Below are positions 1 through 8,646 of a stretch of 64,000 bases of DNA, piece by piece. The translations under genes were made by a program, and so were the position numbers. This DNA comes from Solirubrobacterales bacterium (GTDB lineage: Bacteria > Actinomycetota > Thermoleophilia > Solirubrobacterales > Solirubrobacteraceae), in the NCBI GenBank assembly GCA_947474595.1, contig CANJIV010000005.1, positions 62,001-126,000 of the forward strand, in the 5' to 3' direction. The notes under the pieces were generated by a model. The model had not been told where the DNA came from. It did no database searches and was given only the letters and a program-made list of their open reading frames with translations. Each line of letters begins with the position of its first letter. Position 1 is the stretch's first letter.

Positions 1-5
1 GCGAC

Positions 6-79
6 GGGCCGGTAGCTCAGCTGGTTAGAGCGGTGGACTCATAATCCATAAGACGAAGGTTCGAATCCTTCCCGGCCCA
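6..79 (+). tRNA. tRNA with CAT anticodon, probably tRNA-Ile2 (else elongator tRNA-Met)
   Basis: A complete 74-nt cloverleaf. The acceptor arms GGGCCGG (6-12) and CCGGCCC (72-78) pair perfectly, the D arm, the GTTCGAATC T loop and an anticodon loop CTCATAA are present, and the discriminator is A79. CCA is not encoded. It is not the initiator: the first pair is a normal G-C and the anticodon stem lacks three G-C pairs. Pairs C4-G69 and C5-G68 match the known TilS (lysidine synthase) determinants of E. coli tRNA-Ile2, so I favour Ile2, but elongator Met cannot be excluded by eye. Confidence 0.93.
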
Positions 80-160
80 TGATTTGACCCAATTTATTCA
101 CCTGCGGTCCTACCCTTCCCCTAGACTGAGGCCCATGCAGCAACTACACAGGGGGGGCAG

Positions 161-334
161 ATGACCACCCCCGGCGAGCGCCAGCAAGCCCAGCGCGAAG
201 AAAAGCTCGCTCAGATCGAGGAGCAGGTCGAAGAGGGTCAGCTCGTGATCCGCCAGATGACAGATGCTGAGCGCAAAAAGTTTGGCCCACCAAAGCCACG
301 CCAAGAGAAGCCCGGGCGCCGCGGGCGTCCCTAA
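161..334 (+). CDS. Small charged hypothetical protein (57 aa)
   Basis: ATG at 161 opens a 57-codon frame ending at TAA 332-334. The product starts MTTPGERQQA and is almost entirely hydrophilic. Residues 7-25 are rich in Q, E, K and R and look helical or coiled-coil, and the tail (about 40-57) is basic and Pro/Gly-rich, suggesting a disordered, possibly nucleic-acid-contacting end. A G-run at 151-157 is a weak ribosome-binding site. It lies just upstream of the metallo-beta-lactamase gene and argues that that gene starts after 334. I do not recognise the family, and no function is assigned. Confidence 0.5.
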   Translation: MTTPGERQQAQREEKLAQIEEQVEEGQLVIRQMTDAERKKFGPPKPRQEKPGRRGRP

Positions 335-383
335 CCGCAAGATAACTTTGCCCGCCCCGACTGCACCTGCGGACATAGTCCGC

Positions 384-1352
384 ATGTCGCTGCCTAGCCC
401 GTTCGCAATCGGGGACATCAACGCCTACTTACTCCTAGGCGACTGCGTGACCTTGGTAGATACCGGTCCACGCAGCAAAGACACTAGGCAAGCTTTAGAA
501 CAAGGCCTTGCCGACAACGGCTTATCGATCTCAGATATCGATCTTGTCGTCCTCACCCATCAGCACTACGACCATGTCGGCTTAGCGGGCGAGATATGGG
601 AGCGGTCGGGAGCCCAGGTAGGCGCGATAGGACCGTTGGCATCATTCATGGCAGACCTCAACACATCTATGGACATCGACGACGCATATGCGAGCGCGAT
701 GATGGTCCGTCACGGCTGCGATCCAGAGATCAGCGCATCTCTCAGAGAGATGCTCGGAGCCTTCCGACGCTTCGCGACAGACGTTGAAGTAGAAGTCAGT
801 TTCAAAGATCAAGACCGCGTACGAATGGGTTCCCGTGATTTCGTGGTCTTGACACGACCAGGACACAGTCCGACGGACACAATTTTCTATGATCCCAGCG
901 ACCGGACTCTGCTCGCTGGAGACCACCTTCTCCAACATGTCTCCTCAAACCCAATAGCCCACGCTCCCGTCGGGATAACCGACCCCGCCGCAGTTGCCTG
1001 CTCTCCAGATAGACCGCGCGCGCTAATGACTTATCTCGACTCGTTACGCGACACCCAGGCGATGGATGTCGAAGTAGTTCTCCCGGGACACGGCGTCCCC
1101 TTCACTGGTCACGCGGCGCTCATAGATCAACGCGAAGAGATGCACGCACGACGCGCGCAGAAGATTCTGTCCCAGATTAACGGCAAGCGAACGGCGAGCG
1201 ATATAGCAGCGAAACTGTGGAAGCGTCTACCGATCAGTCAGACCTACCTAGCCCTCTCTGAAACACTCGGCCATATCGACATTCTCGTAGACCAAGGAGT
1301 AGTGGGGCATTCGGTCGACGACGGCGTAGTCCGCTGGCACACCACCGATTGA
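384..1352 (+). CDS. Metallo-beta-lactamase fold hydrolase with C-terminal winged-helix region
   Basis: About 322 aa from ATG 384. The metal-binding signature THQHYDHVG (HxHxDH) is in the first third, followed by GHSPTD, AGDHLL and LPGHG, the later His/Asp ligands of this fold. The last ~55 residues, from KRTASDIAAKLW, resemble the small winged-helix tail of the glyoxalase-II/LACTB2-like branch. Substrate is unknown: thioester, lactone or RNA hydrolysis are all possible. The start is uncertain: TTG 348 and ATG 264 are in frame, but 264 would overlap the small gene ending at 334. ATG 384 gives an N-terminus (MSLPSPF) close to where the domain begins. Confidence 0.85.
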   Translation: MSLPSPFAIGDINAYLLLGDCVTLVDTGPRSKDTRQALEQGLADNGLSISDIDLVVLTHQHYDHVGLAGEIWERSGAQVGAIGPLASFMADLNTSMDIDDAYASAMMVRHGCDPEISASLREMLGAFRRFATDVEVEVSFKDQDRVRMGSRDFVVLTRPGHSPTDTIFYDPSDRTLLAGDHLLQHVSSNPIAHAPVGITDPAAVACSPDRPRALMTYLDSLRDTQAMDVEVVLPGHGVPFTGHAALIDQREEMHARRAQKILSQINGKRTASDIAAKLWKRLPISQTYLALSETLGHIDILVDQGVVGHSVDDGVVRWHTTD

Positions 1353-1398
1353 TAGTCGCAAGCAACCTCAGGCGGTGCCGACTCCTGCGTTACACTTT

Positions 1399-1419
1399 GA
1401 CGTTGTATGTCACAACGTC
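1399..1419. promoter_or_regulatory. Perfect palindrome spanning the tetR start codon (putative operator)
   Basis: Arms GACGTTGT (1399-1406) and ACAACGTC (1412-1419) are exact reverse complements around a 5-bp spacer, ATGTC, that contains the start codon at 1407. TetR proteins typically bind 15-21 bp palindromes and repress themselves. A -10-like TACACT lies at 1391-1396. A dimer bound here would block transcription start. Autoregulation is inferred. Confidence 0.6.
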
Positions 1420-2039
1420 TGCCTGATATAGATGACGACCAGGCGCTCCTAGATGCAGCGCGTGACGCCATCATGGACTTTGGGGTCAGGCGCACGACAC
1501 TGACCGACGTCGCCCGTCGCGCTGGAGTTAGCCGGATGACGATCTATCGGCGACACTCCGATATCGCATCGATCATCTCCGATCTTATGACGCGAGACTT
1601 CGGCGCAGCGATCGCCCAAGCGGCCAAGCTAGCCAAAGGCCACAGTGGCCGCGAGAGACTCCTCGACGAGGTTCTACTTTCGGTTGAAGCCTTAATCGCC
1701 AGTCCGTTATTCCAGCGCATTCTTGACGTCGATCCTGAGCTGGTCCTTCCGTACTTAACCGTGCGCAGGGGAGCGATCCAGCAGTTGGCGATTATCCGGC
1801 TGATCGAGATGGTTGTGCAAGGTCAAGCCGACGGCTCTATTCGGTCGGCAGATCCCAAGCTAATGGCCCAGGCCATCGAGCTCTCCTTGCGCGGCTACGT
1901 CGGTGCGTCACGATCTGACTCTCCAAAAACGGTCCGTGATCTTGGCGCCGAGTTTAAGGCGATGCTCGATGGCTATCTGACACCAGCACCTCAGAAGGCC
2001 ACAGCGCAAGCTGACGACCAAGCGATGGTCAACAGATGA
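1407..2039 (+). CDS. TetR-family transcriptional regulator
   Basis: 210 aa. The N-terminal helix-turn-helix (about residues 10-60) reads ILDFG-like then RRTTLTDVARRAGVSRMTIYRR, the usual TetR pattern; the rest is a helical ligand/dimer domain of unknown ligand. A perfect palindrome covers its start codon, so self-repression is likely. Its stop overlaps the start of the GlpD-like gene (ATGA, 2036-2039), so the two are translated together and the dehydrogenase is the obvious candidate target. Effector unknown; a glycerol-phosphate or lipid-related ligand would fit the context but is a guess. Confidence 0.9.
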   Translation: MSQRLPDIDDDQALLDAARDAIMDFGVRRTTLTDVARRAGVSRMTIYRRHSDIASIISDLMTRDFGAAIAQAAKLAKGHSGRERLLDEVLLSVEALIASPLFQRILDVDPELVLPYLTVRRGAIQQLAIIRLIEMVVQGQADGSIRSADPKLMAQAIELSLRGYVGASRSDSPKTVRDLGAEFKAMLDGYLTPAPQKATAQADDQAMVNR

Positions 2040-3655
2040 GGCGCCGCCATTTAGGTACGGGCGCAATTGCGCCAGCTACTGCCTCTAGTTCGCTTAACGT
2101 TGGCCGACGCTCCCGCGACCTTGAGGCATTAGCCGGGGGAGAGGTCGTCGACGTACTCGTGATCGGTGGCGGCATAACTGGCGTTGGCGTTGCGCTTGAC
2201 GCAGCTACGCGTGGCCTCACTGTGGCCCTAGTAGAACGTCGAGACTTAGCTAACGGAACGAGTCGATGGTCTTCAAAGATGGTCCACGGCGGCCTTCGCT
2301 ATCTAGCACAGGGCCAGCCGCGGGTTGCGTGGGAGTCTGCTGTAGAGCGAGCGATCTTGATCGATACGACTGCGCCCCATTTAGTTCGACCGCTACCGGG
2401 AATCATTCCGCTCACGACGATGGTCTCCAAACGGATGGGCGCCGGCATATCTCTTGTAATGCACACCGCCGACGGCCTTCGGGCTGCGGCGGGCACTTCT
2501 CGCAAGGTGCTCCCGCTCGCGCGCCACATCGAGGCCGAAGAGGCCGGGGTGTTGGTCCCAGCGACCGTAGGTGTTGCCATGCGAGGGGCGCTGCTGAGCT
2601 GGGATGGCCAGCTCGAAGACGATGCGCGCCTTGTGATTGGGGTCGCTCGAACTGCCGCCTCTTACGGCGCCCGCGTGATCACTTACGCGACCGTTACCGG
2701 GGTCGACCAAGGTGGCGCCGACATCGTCGATGAGATATCGGGCGAGAGGTTACGTGTAAGGGCAAGAAACGTCGTCAACGCTACGGGGGTCTGGGCCGGC
2801 GGGCTAGCGCCCCAAGTAAGGCTGAGGCCAAGCCGCGGTAGCCACCTTCTGCTGCGGGCCAAAACATTTGGCGACCCACGGGCGGCCCTGACCGTTCCGG
2901 TTGACTCAAGCGGTAAGCGATTTGCGTCGGCGATCCCCTTCCCCGATGGCCTAGTCCAGCTCGGCCTAACCGATGATCCAGCTGACGTCGAGATCAGCGA
3001 CGAGCCGGTAGTCCCTGACGTCGATCGTGACTTCCTGCTCCACGCGATCGGCTCCGCGACCAACCGTGTGCTGACTGCTGACGATGTCATCGGGGGCTTC
3101 TGCGGCTTCCGACCTCTGCTTGACGGAGATGGCTCTAGCACCTCCGACCTATCTCGTCGTCACGCCGTGATCGAAGACAGGCGCACGGGACTGGTAACGA
3201 TTGTGGGAGGGAAGTTGACCACCTACCGACGGATGGCCCAAGACACCGTCGACCGTCTAGCCAGCCGCAGCGGTGTGAGCTGTGGTCCGTGTCTGACCGC
3301 CCTCCTGCCGCTAGTTGGCGCCCAGCCACGTAACTCCGTTGCCCCGGCGCATATACCCGAACGACTAGTCCGTCGATACGGATCAGAGGCTGAGGTCGTG
3401 GCGGCAATGACTACCGCGGGAGCAGATCAATTACAGCCGATCACCCCAGAGGTCAACGTTAGCGCCGCCGAGCTGCTTTTCGGGATCGAACACGAACTAG
3501 CGATCTCTGCTGAGGACCTGATCGACCGCCGCTGCCGGGTTGGGCTGCTTGAGGTCAACCGAGCCGCCGCGCTTATTCAGGCGCGTTCACTCCTCGATCG
3601 AGCCGCAAAGGCAGACCCCAACAGCCGACCACCCGACATTCGTGAGGGGGCCTGA
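2036..3655 (+). CDS. glpD: FAD-dependent glycerol-3-phosphate dehydrogenase (GlpD/GlpA family)
   Basis: 539 aa. The dinucleotide-binding motif VIGGGITGVGVALDAA lies at about residues 41-56, followed by the family signature GTSRWSSKMVHGGLRYL. A C-terminal helical domain follows from about residue 400. The family oxidises sn-glycerol-3-phosphate to dihydroxyacetone phosphate, with electrons passed to the quinone pool or oxygen, at the cytoplasmic membrane. Start ATG overlaps the tetR stop by 4 nt; about 20 residues precede the FAD domain proper. No glycerol kinase or facilitator is adjacent, so substrate supply must come from elsewhere. The exact electron acceptor cannot be read from sequence. 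Confidence 0.85.
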   Translation: MRRRHLGTGAIAPATASSSLNVGRRSRDLEALAGGEVVDVLVIGGGITGVGVALDAATRGLTVALVERRDLANGTSRWSSKMVHGGLRYLAQGQPRVAWESAVERAILIDTTAPHLVRPLPGIIPLTTMVSKRMGAGISLVMHTADGLRAAAGTSRKVLPLARHIEAEEAGVLVPATVGVAMRGALLSWDGQLEDDARLVIGVARTAASYGARVITYATVTGVDQGGADIVDEISGERLRVRARNVVNATGVWAGGLAPQVRLRPSRGSHLLLRAKTFGDPRAALTVPVDSSGKRFASAIPFPDGLVQLGLTDDPADVEISDEPVVPDVDRDFLLHAIGSATNRVLTADDVIGGFCGFRPLLDGDGSSTSDLSRRHAVIEDRRTGLVTIVGGKLTTYRRMAQDTVDRLASRSGVSCGPCLTALLPLVGAQPRNSVAPAHIPERLVRRYGSEAEVVAAMTTAGADQLQPITPEVNVSAAELLFGIEHELAISAEDLIDRRCRVGLLEVNRAAALIQARSLLDRAAKADPNSRPPDIREGA

Positions 3656-3694
3656 GCAGGAAGCCCGGTCGGATCGTCGAACTCCTCGCAGGCA

Positions 3695-4570
3695 ATGAAG
3701 CGATCGACAACCACACTGCCCTCACCACCTACCGGTCAGGGCCATCAAACCTTGTCGGCCTACATTCAGGACCGTTTCGACGAGTTCTCGCGCTCGCAGA
3801 AGGACGTCGCCCAGTACATCGTTGACCATCTAGACGAGGCAGCATTCCAGACGGCTGAGTCGTTAGCGCGCAGAGCTAACACCTCAAGCTCAACCGTTGT
3901 CCGCTTCGCTCAAGCCCTCGGCTTTGAGGGCTTTCCTGAGCTTCAGCAGGCCGCTCGCGAGGAGTACCGCCGTGCCCTCCCGACTACTCACGCTGGCTCC
4001 GGATCACTGACCCCCTTATTTTCTCTTGACCAAAACGAATTCGAAGCAGCGGTCGGCGCAGATCACGTCAACGTTGAGGAGACCGCCCGCAAGGTCTCGC
4101 GCACAGAGGTCGAAGCAGCAATCGAGTCGATCGTAGGAGCTTCAAAGATCGTGATCGCCGGCACCGACCAGATGGCCTTCTTCGCCAGCTATCTGCGCCA
4201 CCTACTCGCACTGCTCGACATCCGCGCCGAGATCGTCGCCTCGCCGTCACAAGAAGCACTCGGGCGCCTGAGCCGTATCGACGAAGAGACGCTTGTAATT
4301 GGCCTATCAGCAGGGCGTCCTCATCCGTTGATCGTGCGCACAATGAAGCTCGCCCGCCACCGCAAATCTCGTTCAATCGCGATCGTTGACGCCACTCTTT
4401 CTGAGGTCGCCAAATTGGCACAAGTAAGGCTCTATTACTCCTCAAACAGTCCTACTTTCGTCCGCTCTCATACAGCCCTGCTTAGCGTTATTCAGGCGCT
4501 CGCAGATGGTGTTTACGCTCGTGATGCCGCCAATCACGACGATCGCATCAAGGCGTACCGCCTTAAATAA
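3695..4570 (+). CDS. MurR/RpiR-family regulator (HTH + SIS domains)
   Basis: 291 aa. The N-terminal RpiR helix-turn-helix (about residues 20-95) includes [21 protein letters not shown], and a C-terminal SIS sugar-isomerase-like domain (about 135-260) normally senses a phosphosugar. It lies 39 nt after the glpD-like gene in the same direction and so may respond to a phosphorylated carbon source related to that locus. Downstream pdxS has its own promoter-like -10. Ligand and targets unknown. An in-frame ATG for pdxS at 4506 lies inside this gene, but it would add a non-homologous leader and was not used. Confidence 0.88.
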   Translation: MKRSTTTLPSPPTGQGHQTLSAYIQDRFDEFSRSQKDVAQYIVDHLDEAAFQTAESLARRANTSSSTVVRFAQALGFEGFPELQQAAREEYRRALPTTHAGSGSLTPLFSLDQNEFEAAVGADHVNVEETARKVSRTEVEAAIESIVGASKIVIAGTDQMAFFASYLRHLLALLDIRAEIVASPSQEALGRLSRIDEETLVIGLSAGRPHPLIVRTMKLARHRKSRSIAIVDATLSEVAKLAQVRLYYSSNSPTFVRSHTALLSVIQALADGVYARDAANHDDRIKAYRLK

Positions 4571-4615
4571 TCAGCCACCCTCGCCGAAAACTCTAAGCGG
4601 CGCTAGTCCACTTGG

Positions 4616-4621
4616 TAGACT
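4616..4621 (+). promoter_or_regulatory. -10 element TAGACT for pdxS, probable leaderless start
   Basis: TAGACT is followed by 7 nt and then ATG 4629, placing the expected transcription start at or next to the start codon. No Shine-Dalgarno precedes the ATG. No convincing -35 is visible. The same arrangement recurs across the window. Confidence 0.5.
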
Positions 4622-4628
4622 GCTTGGC

Positions 4629-5513
4629 ATGCGTGATCAAGCAACATTCCGCGTCAAGGCAGGACTGGCCGAGATGCTCAAGGGCGGCGTGATCATGGAC
4701 GTGGTCACCCCTGAAGAGGCACAGATCGCCGAAGCGGCTGGAGCGTGTGCGGTGATGGCGCTTGAGCGCGTCCCCTCTGATATCCGCAGAGACGGCGGCG
4801 TGGCACGGATGTCTGATCCCGAGATGATCCGAGCTATCCAGGAGACCGTGACGATCCCGGTGATGGCAAAGGCTCGCATCGGACACTTCGCAGAAGCCCA
4901 AGTCCTTGAAGCCCTTGAAGTCGACTACATAGATGAGTCCGAAGTTCTCACCCCTGCTGACGAGGCAAATCACATCGACAAGTGGGCCTACAAAATCCCC
5001 TTCGTCTGTGGCGCTACTAACCTCGGGGAGGCCTTGAGAAGGGTCGGCGAAGGTGCCGCAATGATCCGCTCAAAAGGAGAGGCTGGCACCGGAGACATCG
5101 TTGAGGCGGTGCGCCACATGCGAATGATCAACTCAGAGATCCGCAGCCTCCACGGCATGGATGAAGCACAGCTGGCGACCGCCGCTAAGAATCTCCAAGC
5201 GCCCTTAGATCTAGTCCGTGGAGTAGCCAAAGACGGGCGGCTTCCAGTCGTCTTGTTCTGCGCCGGCGGGATCGCTACGCCGGCCGATGCCTCTTTAATG
5301 ATGCAACTGGGTGCCGAAGGGGTTTTCGTTGGCTCGGGAATCTTTAAGTCAGATGACCCTGAACGACGAGGACGCGCGATCGTCGAGGCAACGACCCACT
5401 TCCGCGACGCAGCACGAGTTGCCGCAGCTTCCGAGGGGATCGGCGCCGCAATGGCCTCTCTCGAGGCCAGCAAGCTAGCTCCGTCAGAGTTGCTAGCCCA
5501 ACGCGGCTGGTAG
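4629..5513 (+). CDS. pdxS: Pyridoxal 5'-phosphate synthase subunit PdxS
   Basis: 294 aa (beta/alpha)8 barrel that makes PLP from ribose 5-phosphate, glyceraldehyde 3-phosphate and ammonia supplied by PdxT. Conserved blocks are all present: [47 protein letters not shown] and [14 protein letters not shown], the last being a phosphate-binding region. The lysines used for imine chemistry sit in the VMAKAR and later segments. The length matches the family. ATG 4629 is chosen because [12 protein letters not shown] aligns with the usual PdxS N-terminus and follows a -10 element by 7 nt. pdxT follows after 5 nt. Confidence 0.97.
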   Translation: MRDQATFRVKAGLAEMLKGGVIMDVVTPEEAQIAEAAGACAVMALERVPSDIRRDGGVARMSDPEMIRAIQETVTIPVMAKARIGHFAEAQVLEALEVDYIDESEVLTPADEANHIDKWAYKIPFVCGATNLGEALRRVGEGAAMIRSKGEAGTGDIVEAVRHMRMINSEIRSLHGMDEAQLATAAKNLQAPLDLVRGVAKDGRLPVVLFCAGGIATPADASLMMQLGAEGVFVGSGIFKSDDPERRGRAIVEATTHFRDAARVAAASEGIGAAMASLEASKLAPSELLAQRGW

Positions 5514-5518
5514 GCACC

Positions 5519-6082
5519 ATGAGTCCCCTTGTTGGTGTGCTCGCCCTTCAGGGCGATTTCGCCGCACATACGGCCATCTTGGAGGCGCTCGGCGCAGAGG
5601 TGCGAGAGATCAGAGTGCCAGGCGATTTGACCGGGATCGATGGGCTGGTGATCCCGGGCGGTGAGTCAACAACGATGACCTTGGGCGTCGAGAGGGAGGG
5701 TCTCGGCGACCCACTGCGCTCATTTGCGAAAGAGGGCAAGCCTCTGCTTGGGACTTGTGCGGGGATGATCATGGTCGACCGTGATCACCTGGCAATCATG
5801 GACATCCGGGCAGCTCGCAACGCTTTTGGGCGCCAAGTCAACTCCTTTGAGCAAGACCTCGACTTCGATGGGATTCAAGGCGGTCCCCTGCGCGCGGTCT
5901 TCATCCGAGCACCATGGATCGCTGAGCACGGGCCGGCCGTTGAGATCCTTGCCGAGGTAGACGGTCACGCGGTAGCCGCCCGAGAGGCAAACGTGCTGGT
6001 TGTCTCATTCCATCCAGAGATCAGCGGAGAGCCGAGAGTTCACGAGCTATTTCTAGAGATGATCACAGCTCACGCGAGCTAA
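5519..6082 (+). CDS. pdxT: Pyridoxal 5'-phosphate synthase glutaminase subunit PdxT
   Basis: 187 aa class I glutamine amidotransferase that delivers ammonia to PdxS. GVLALQGDFAAH begins the protein, IPGGESTTM and LLGTCAGMI carry the oxyanion region and the nucleophile Cys, and FHPE near the end gives the His-Glu of the triad. It sits 5 nt after pdxS, as in the typical pdxST operon, with GGTAGG just upstream as a possible ribosome-binding site. Its 3' end overlaps the convergent glycosyltransferase gene by 20 nt. Confidence 0.97.
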   Translation: MSPLVGVLALQGDFAAHTAILEALGAEVREIRVPGDLTGIDGLVIPGGESTTMTLGVEREGLGDPLRSFAKEGKPLLGTCAGMIMVDRDHLAIMDIRAARNAFGRQVNSFEQDLDFDGIQGGPLRAVFIRAPWIAEHGPAVEILAEVDGHAVAAREANVLVVSFHPEISGEPRVHELFLEMITAHAS

Positions 6083-7139
6083 GTTTCATCAAGAGCTCGT
6101 CGACTTGGCTGGCCGTGCGCCCCCAAGTCAGCCCCACGCAGCGCGCACTGCCCGCAGCAACGAGCGCGCGGCGGGCATCCTCATCAAAGGTGGCCCGTAA
6201 GACGGCGGCGGTGATCGCCTCTTGATCGTCTGGATCAACGAGGATCGCGGCGCCAGCACACGCCTCCGCAAGGCCGCCCCGATCGGAGGCAACAACCGGG
6301 ACGCCAGCGGCCATCGCCTCAACAACAGGAAGGCCAAATCCCTCGTGCTTAGATGGCATTACGAAACTTCTAGCGCCTGCATAGAGGCCAGGCAGGAGCA
6401 CATCTGGCACGTATCCCAAAGCCAGCACACCCCCCAGATCGCCTTCGGCGCGCAGGTAAGAGCGGCCTTGGCCCGCGACAACCAGATCGACTCCATCTTG
6501 AGCCAAAACCTTAGCGGTGGCAGTCAAGGCGGCTAAGTTCTTGCGCTCACTCATCGTCGCCACCGTAAGGACATAGGGCCGCTTAAGGCCCAGGGCCCGG
6601 CGAGAGCCTTCAACGTCGGCCTGGGGCGAGAAGGCAGCGTCGACTCCGCCTTGGATCACTGAGATACGTTCATAGTCAACTCCAAGTCGTGCCACTAGCT
6701 CATTGCGTGAGAACTCTGACACCGTGATCACCGCTACCGCGCCGCGCGCCAGACGGGGCAGAATCCTTTTCTGCCACGCGACATAGGCGCTCGAATACCA
6801 CTCCGGGTGAGTGAGAGCAACGGCATCATGGATCACGATCACGTTGCGCGACCATGCCAGCGGGGCCAGGTTTGCCGGGGAGATAATCAGAGAGGCCTTC
6901 AATCTGGCGCTCTCGACTGGCAGTACGACCTGCTCCCAAATTTGTCCTGCGCTGTAGGCGAGCCTTGCCGGAGGGCGAGCCACGCGATAGGCCTCTGGGC
7001 GCAAGAGTGGTAGGCGCTGAGTCAGTTCACGAGCCCAGCGCTCGACCCCGCCGAGATCACGACGGACCTGCGCGCGCGCGTTGATCACCGTGGGCCCGCC
7101 GTTAACACCACCACGAGAGGTCCACCCGTGTCGGGCCAT
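6063..7139 (-). CDS. Family 4 glycosyltransferase (mannosyltransferase-like)
   Basis: 358 aa GT-B enzyme. The C-terminal donor-binding half has VLTVATMSERKNL and the signature MPSKHEGFGLPVVEAMAAGVPVVAS, with the retaining-GT Glu in EGFGLPVVE. The N-terminal half has VIVIHDAVALTHPEWYS, typical of the WbnK/mannosyltransferase-like branch. It would transfer a sugar, possibly mannose from GDP-mannose, to a glycan or lipid. It begins 2 nt after the phosphomannomutase gene, so the two form an operon and phosphomannomutase could supply the donor pathway. Acceptor unknown. The 3' end overlaps pdxT tail-to-tail. Confidence 0.87.
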   Translation of the reverse strand: MARHGWTSRGGVNGGPTVINARAQVRRDLGGVERWARELTQRLPLLRPEAYRVARPPARLAYSAGQIWEQVVLPVESARLKASLIISPANLAPLAWSRNVIVIHDAVALTHPEWYSSAYVAWQKRILPRLARGAVAVITVSEFSRNELVARLGVDYERISVIQGGVDAAFSPQADVEGSRRALGLKRPYVLTVATMSERKNLAALTATAKVLAQDGVDLVVAGQGRSYLRAEGDLGGVLALGYVPDVLLPGLYAGARSFVMPSKHEGFGLPVVEAMAAGVPVVASDRGGLAEACAGAAILVDPDDQEAITAAVLRATFDEDARRALVAAGSARCVGLTWGRTASQVDELLMKLSSREL

Positions 7140-7141
7140 CT

Positions 7142-8512
7142 TCAGTCCCTAATCAGTGCAAGGACTTCGTCGCGGCGGCGCTGCATATCTTCAACGGAGA
7201 CAAGTGACTCAAGACAGAGCCTCAAAAGCGGCTCGGTGTTGGATTTGCGGACGTTAAAGTGCCAGTCGTCGTAATCAACCGACAGTCCGTCGAGTTCGGT
7301 TAAGCGTGCGTCACTGTAGCGAGCCTTGATTTGGGCCATCCGTCGATCTGGATCGTCGACTTCAGAGTTAATCTCGCCGGAGATGAAGTAGCGCTCACGT
7401 AGAGGAGCGATCAGCTCAGACATCGTCTTACCTTGTTCAGACAACAACTCCAGCATCAGTAGAGCCGGAATCGTGCCCGAGTCAGCGCAGTAGAAGTCGC
7501 GGAAGTAGTAGTGACCTGAGACTTCACCCCCGTAAACGGCTCCCTCTTCACGCATTCTGGTCTTAAAGAAGGCGTGACCAACCCGATTCATAAGGGCTTT
7601 GCCGCCCGCCGCAGCGACAGTATCGGCAACGGCGCGGCTGGCTCGCACGTCATAGAGAACGGTGCTCTGCGGCTGCTTAGCGAGGATAGATTCGGCCATA
7701 AAGGCGGTTAAGAAATCGCCATCTACAAAGGCTCCCTTCTCATCAATGAAAAAGCAGCGGTCGGCGTCACCGTCCCAAGCAATTCCTAGATCGGCTTTGC
7801 TCTCCACAACCTTAGCCATGATGAACTCACGGTTCTCAGGCAACATTGGGTTGGGCTCGTGACCTGGAAAGGATCCGTCAGGAGTGAAGTACGCCTTAAC
7901 GAGATCGAGGCCTAGCCCCTCAAGGATTGGCCCGACCATCGGGCCTGCCATGCCGTTGCCTCCGTCGACAACGACTCGTAGCGGACGCACGACCGTGGGG
8001 TCAATAAACGTAAGCGCGGCGCTGCGAAACTCCTCGCCGACGTCGACGGACTCAACCGTTCCTCCGCCCGGAGGCGATCCCAGTCCTGCGACGATCAGCT
8101 CTCGGATCTCCTGGATCCCGGCCTCACCCGAGAGCGCAACCGCGCCACGTCTTACGAGCTTGGCGCCAGTGTAGGCCTTGGGGTTGTGCGAAGCGGTGCA
8201 CATTAAGCCCCCGTCTAGATCACGTGATCCAACTACGTAATAGAGCATCTCTGTGCCGACCATCCCTACGTCAAGCACCGCTGCACCTTCAGCCACCATT
8301 CCCGCTGCATAGCGGCCTGCTAGCTCGGGGGCAGTAAGGCGCATGTCGCGGCCGAGGCCCAAGCGCAGAGAGGTCGCCGGCTTGCTCTCCAGATCGGCGA
8401 TTACACGGACAAAAGCGCGACCTATCTGTTCGGCTAGATCCCCATCGATCTGCTCACCGTAGAGTCCGCGAATGTCGTAGGCCTTAAAAATCTCTTGGGA
8501 AATTTGTGCCAC
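7142..8512 (-). CDS. Phosphomannomutase/phosphoglucomutase
   Basis: 456 aa alpha-D-phosphohexomutase interconverting hexose 6- and 1-phosphates. FKAYDIRGLYG opens the domain, TASHNPKAY carries the phosphoserine, DGDADR binds Mg2+ and SNTEPLLRL near the end is the phosphate-binding loop. Several longer in-frame starts exist upstream, but GTG at 8512 sits 7 nt after a minus-strand TAGGAT, and the protein then begins VAQISQEIFKAYDIRG, close to family length. The upstream extension to 8674 reads as unrelated sequence and would run into the divergent yebC. Substrate preference (mannose or glucose) cannot be decided; managing GDP-mannose supply for the next gene is plausible. Confidence 0.92.
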   Translation of the reverse strand: MAQISQEIFKAYDIRGLYGEQIDGDLAEQIGRAFVRVIADLESKPATSLRLGLGRDMRLTAPELAGRYAAGMVAEGAAVLDVGMVGTEMLYYVVGSRDLDGGLMCTASHNPKAYTGAKLVRRGAVALSGEAGIQEIRELIVAGLGSPPGGGTVESVDVGEEFRSAALTFIDPTVVRPLRVVVDGGNGMAGPMVGPILEGLGLDLVKAYFTPDGSFPGHEPNPMLPENREFIMAKVVESKADLGIAWDGDADRCFFIDEKGAFVDGDFLTAFMAESILAKQPQSTVLYDVRASRAVADTVAAAGGKALMNRVGHAFFKTRMREEGAVYGGEVSGHYYFRDFYCADSGTIPALLMLELLSEQGKTMSELIAPLRERYFISGEINSEVDDPDRRMAQIKARYSDARLTELDGLSVDYDDWHFNVRKSNTEPLLRLCLESLVSVEDMQRRRDEVLALIRD

Positions 8513-8519
8513 ACCGTTA

Positions 8520-8525
8520 ATCCTA
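8520..8525 (-). promoter_or_regulatory. -10 element TAGGAT for the phosphomannomutase gene, probable leaderless GTG start
   Basis: On the minus strand TAGGAT is followed by 7 nt and then GTG (8512). The pattern fixes the start and mirrors the divergent yebC promoter in the same intergenic region (8513-8646). Confidence 0.5.
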
Positions 8526-8632
8526 CGGCGATCGCTTATGCGAGCGCGCTTCATTTGGGCTCTAGTGCCATCGGCGGTGCAAAGCTGGGTTGAGCGAGAC
8601 GGTCGCACCGACGAGAGTGACCGCGAGTGTTC

Positions 8633-8638
8633 TAGACT
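8633..8638 (+). promoter_or_regulatory. -10 element TAGACT for yebC, probable leaderless start
   Basis: TAGACT, 8 nt, then ATG 8647. It is the same hexamer as before pdxS. No Shine-Dalgarno is visible. Confidence 0.5.
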
Positions 8639-8646
8639 GCCTAGCC

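Noticed and set aside
264-383. Longer start for the metallo-beta-lactamase gene at ATG 264
   Set aside because: It would overlap the small gene ending at 334 and add sequence unlike the family; ATG 384 fits better, although TTG 348 remains possible.
8590-8646. Upstream extension of YebC from GTG 8590
   Set aside because: MSGHSKW at 8647 is the invariant family start, and the extension covers the -10 element.
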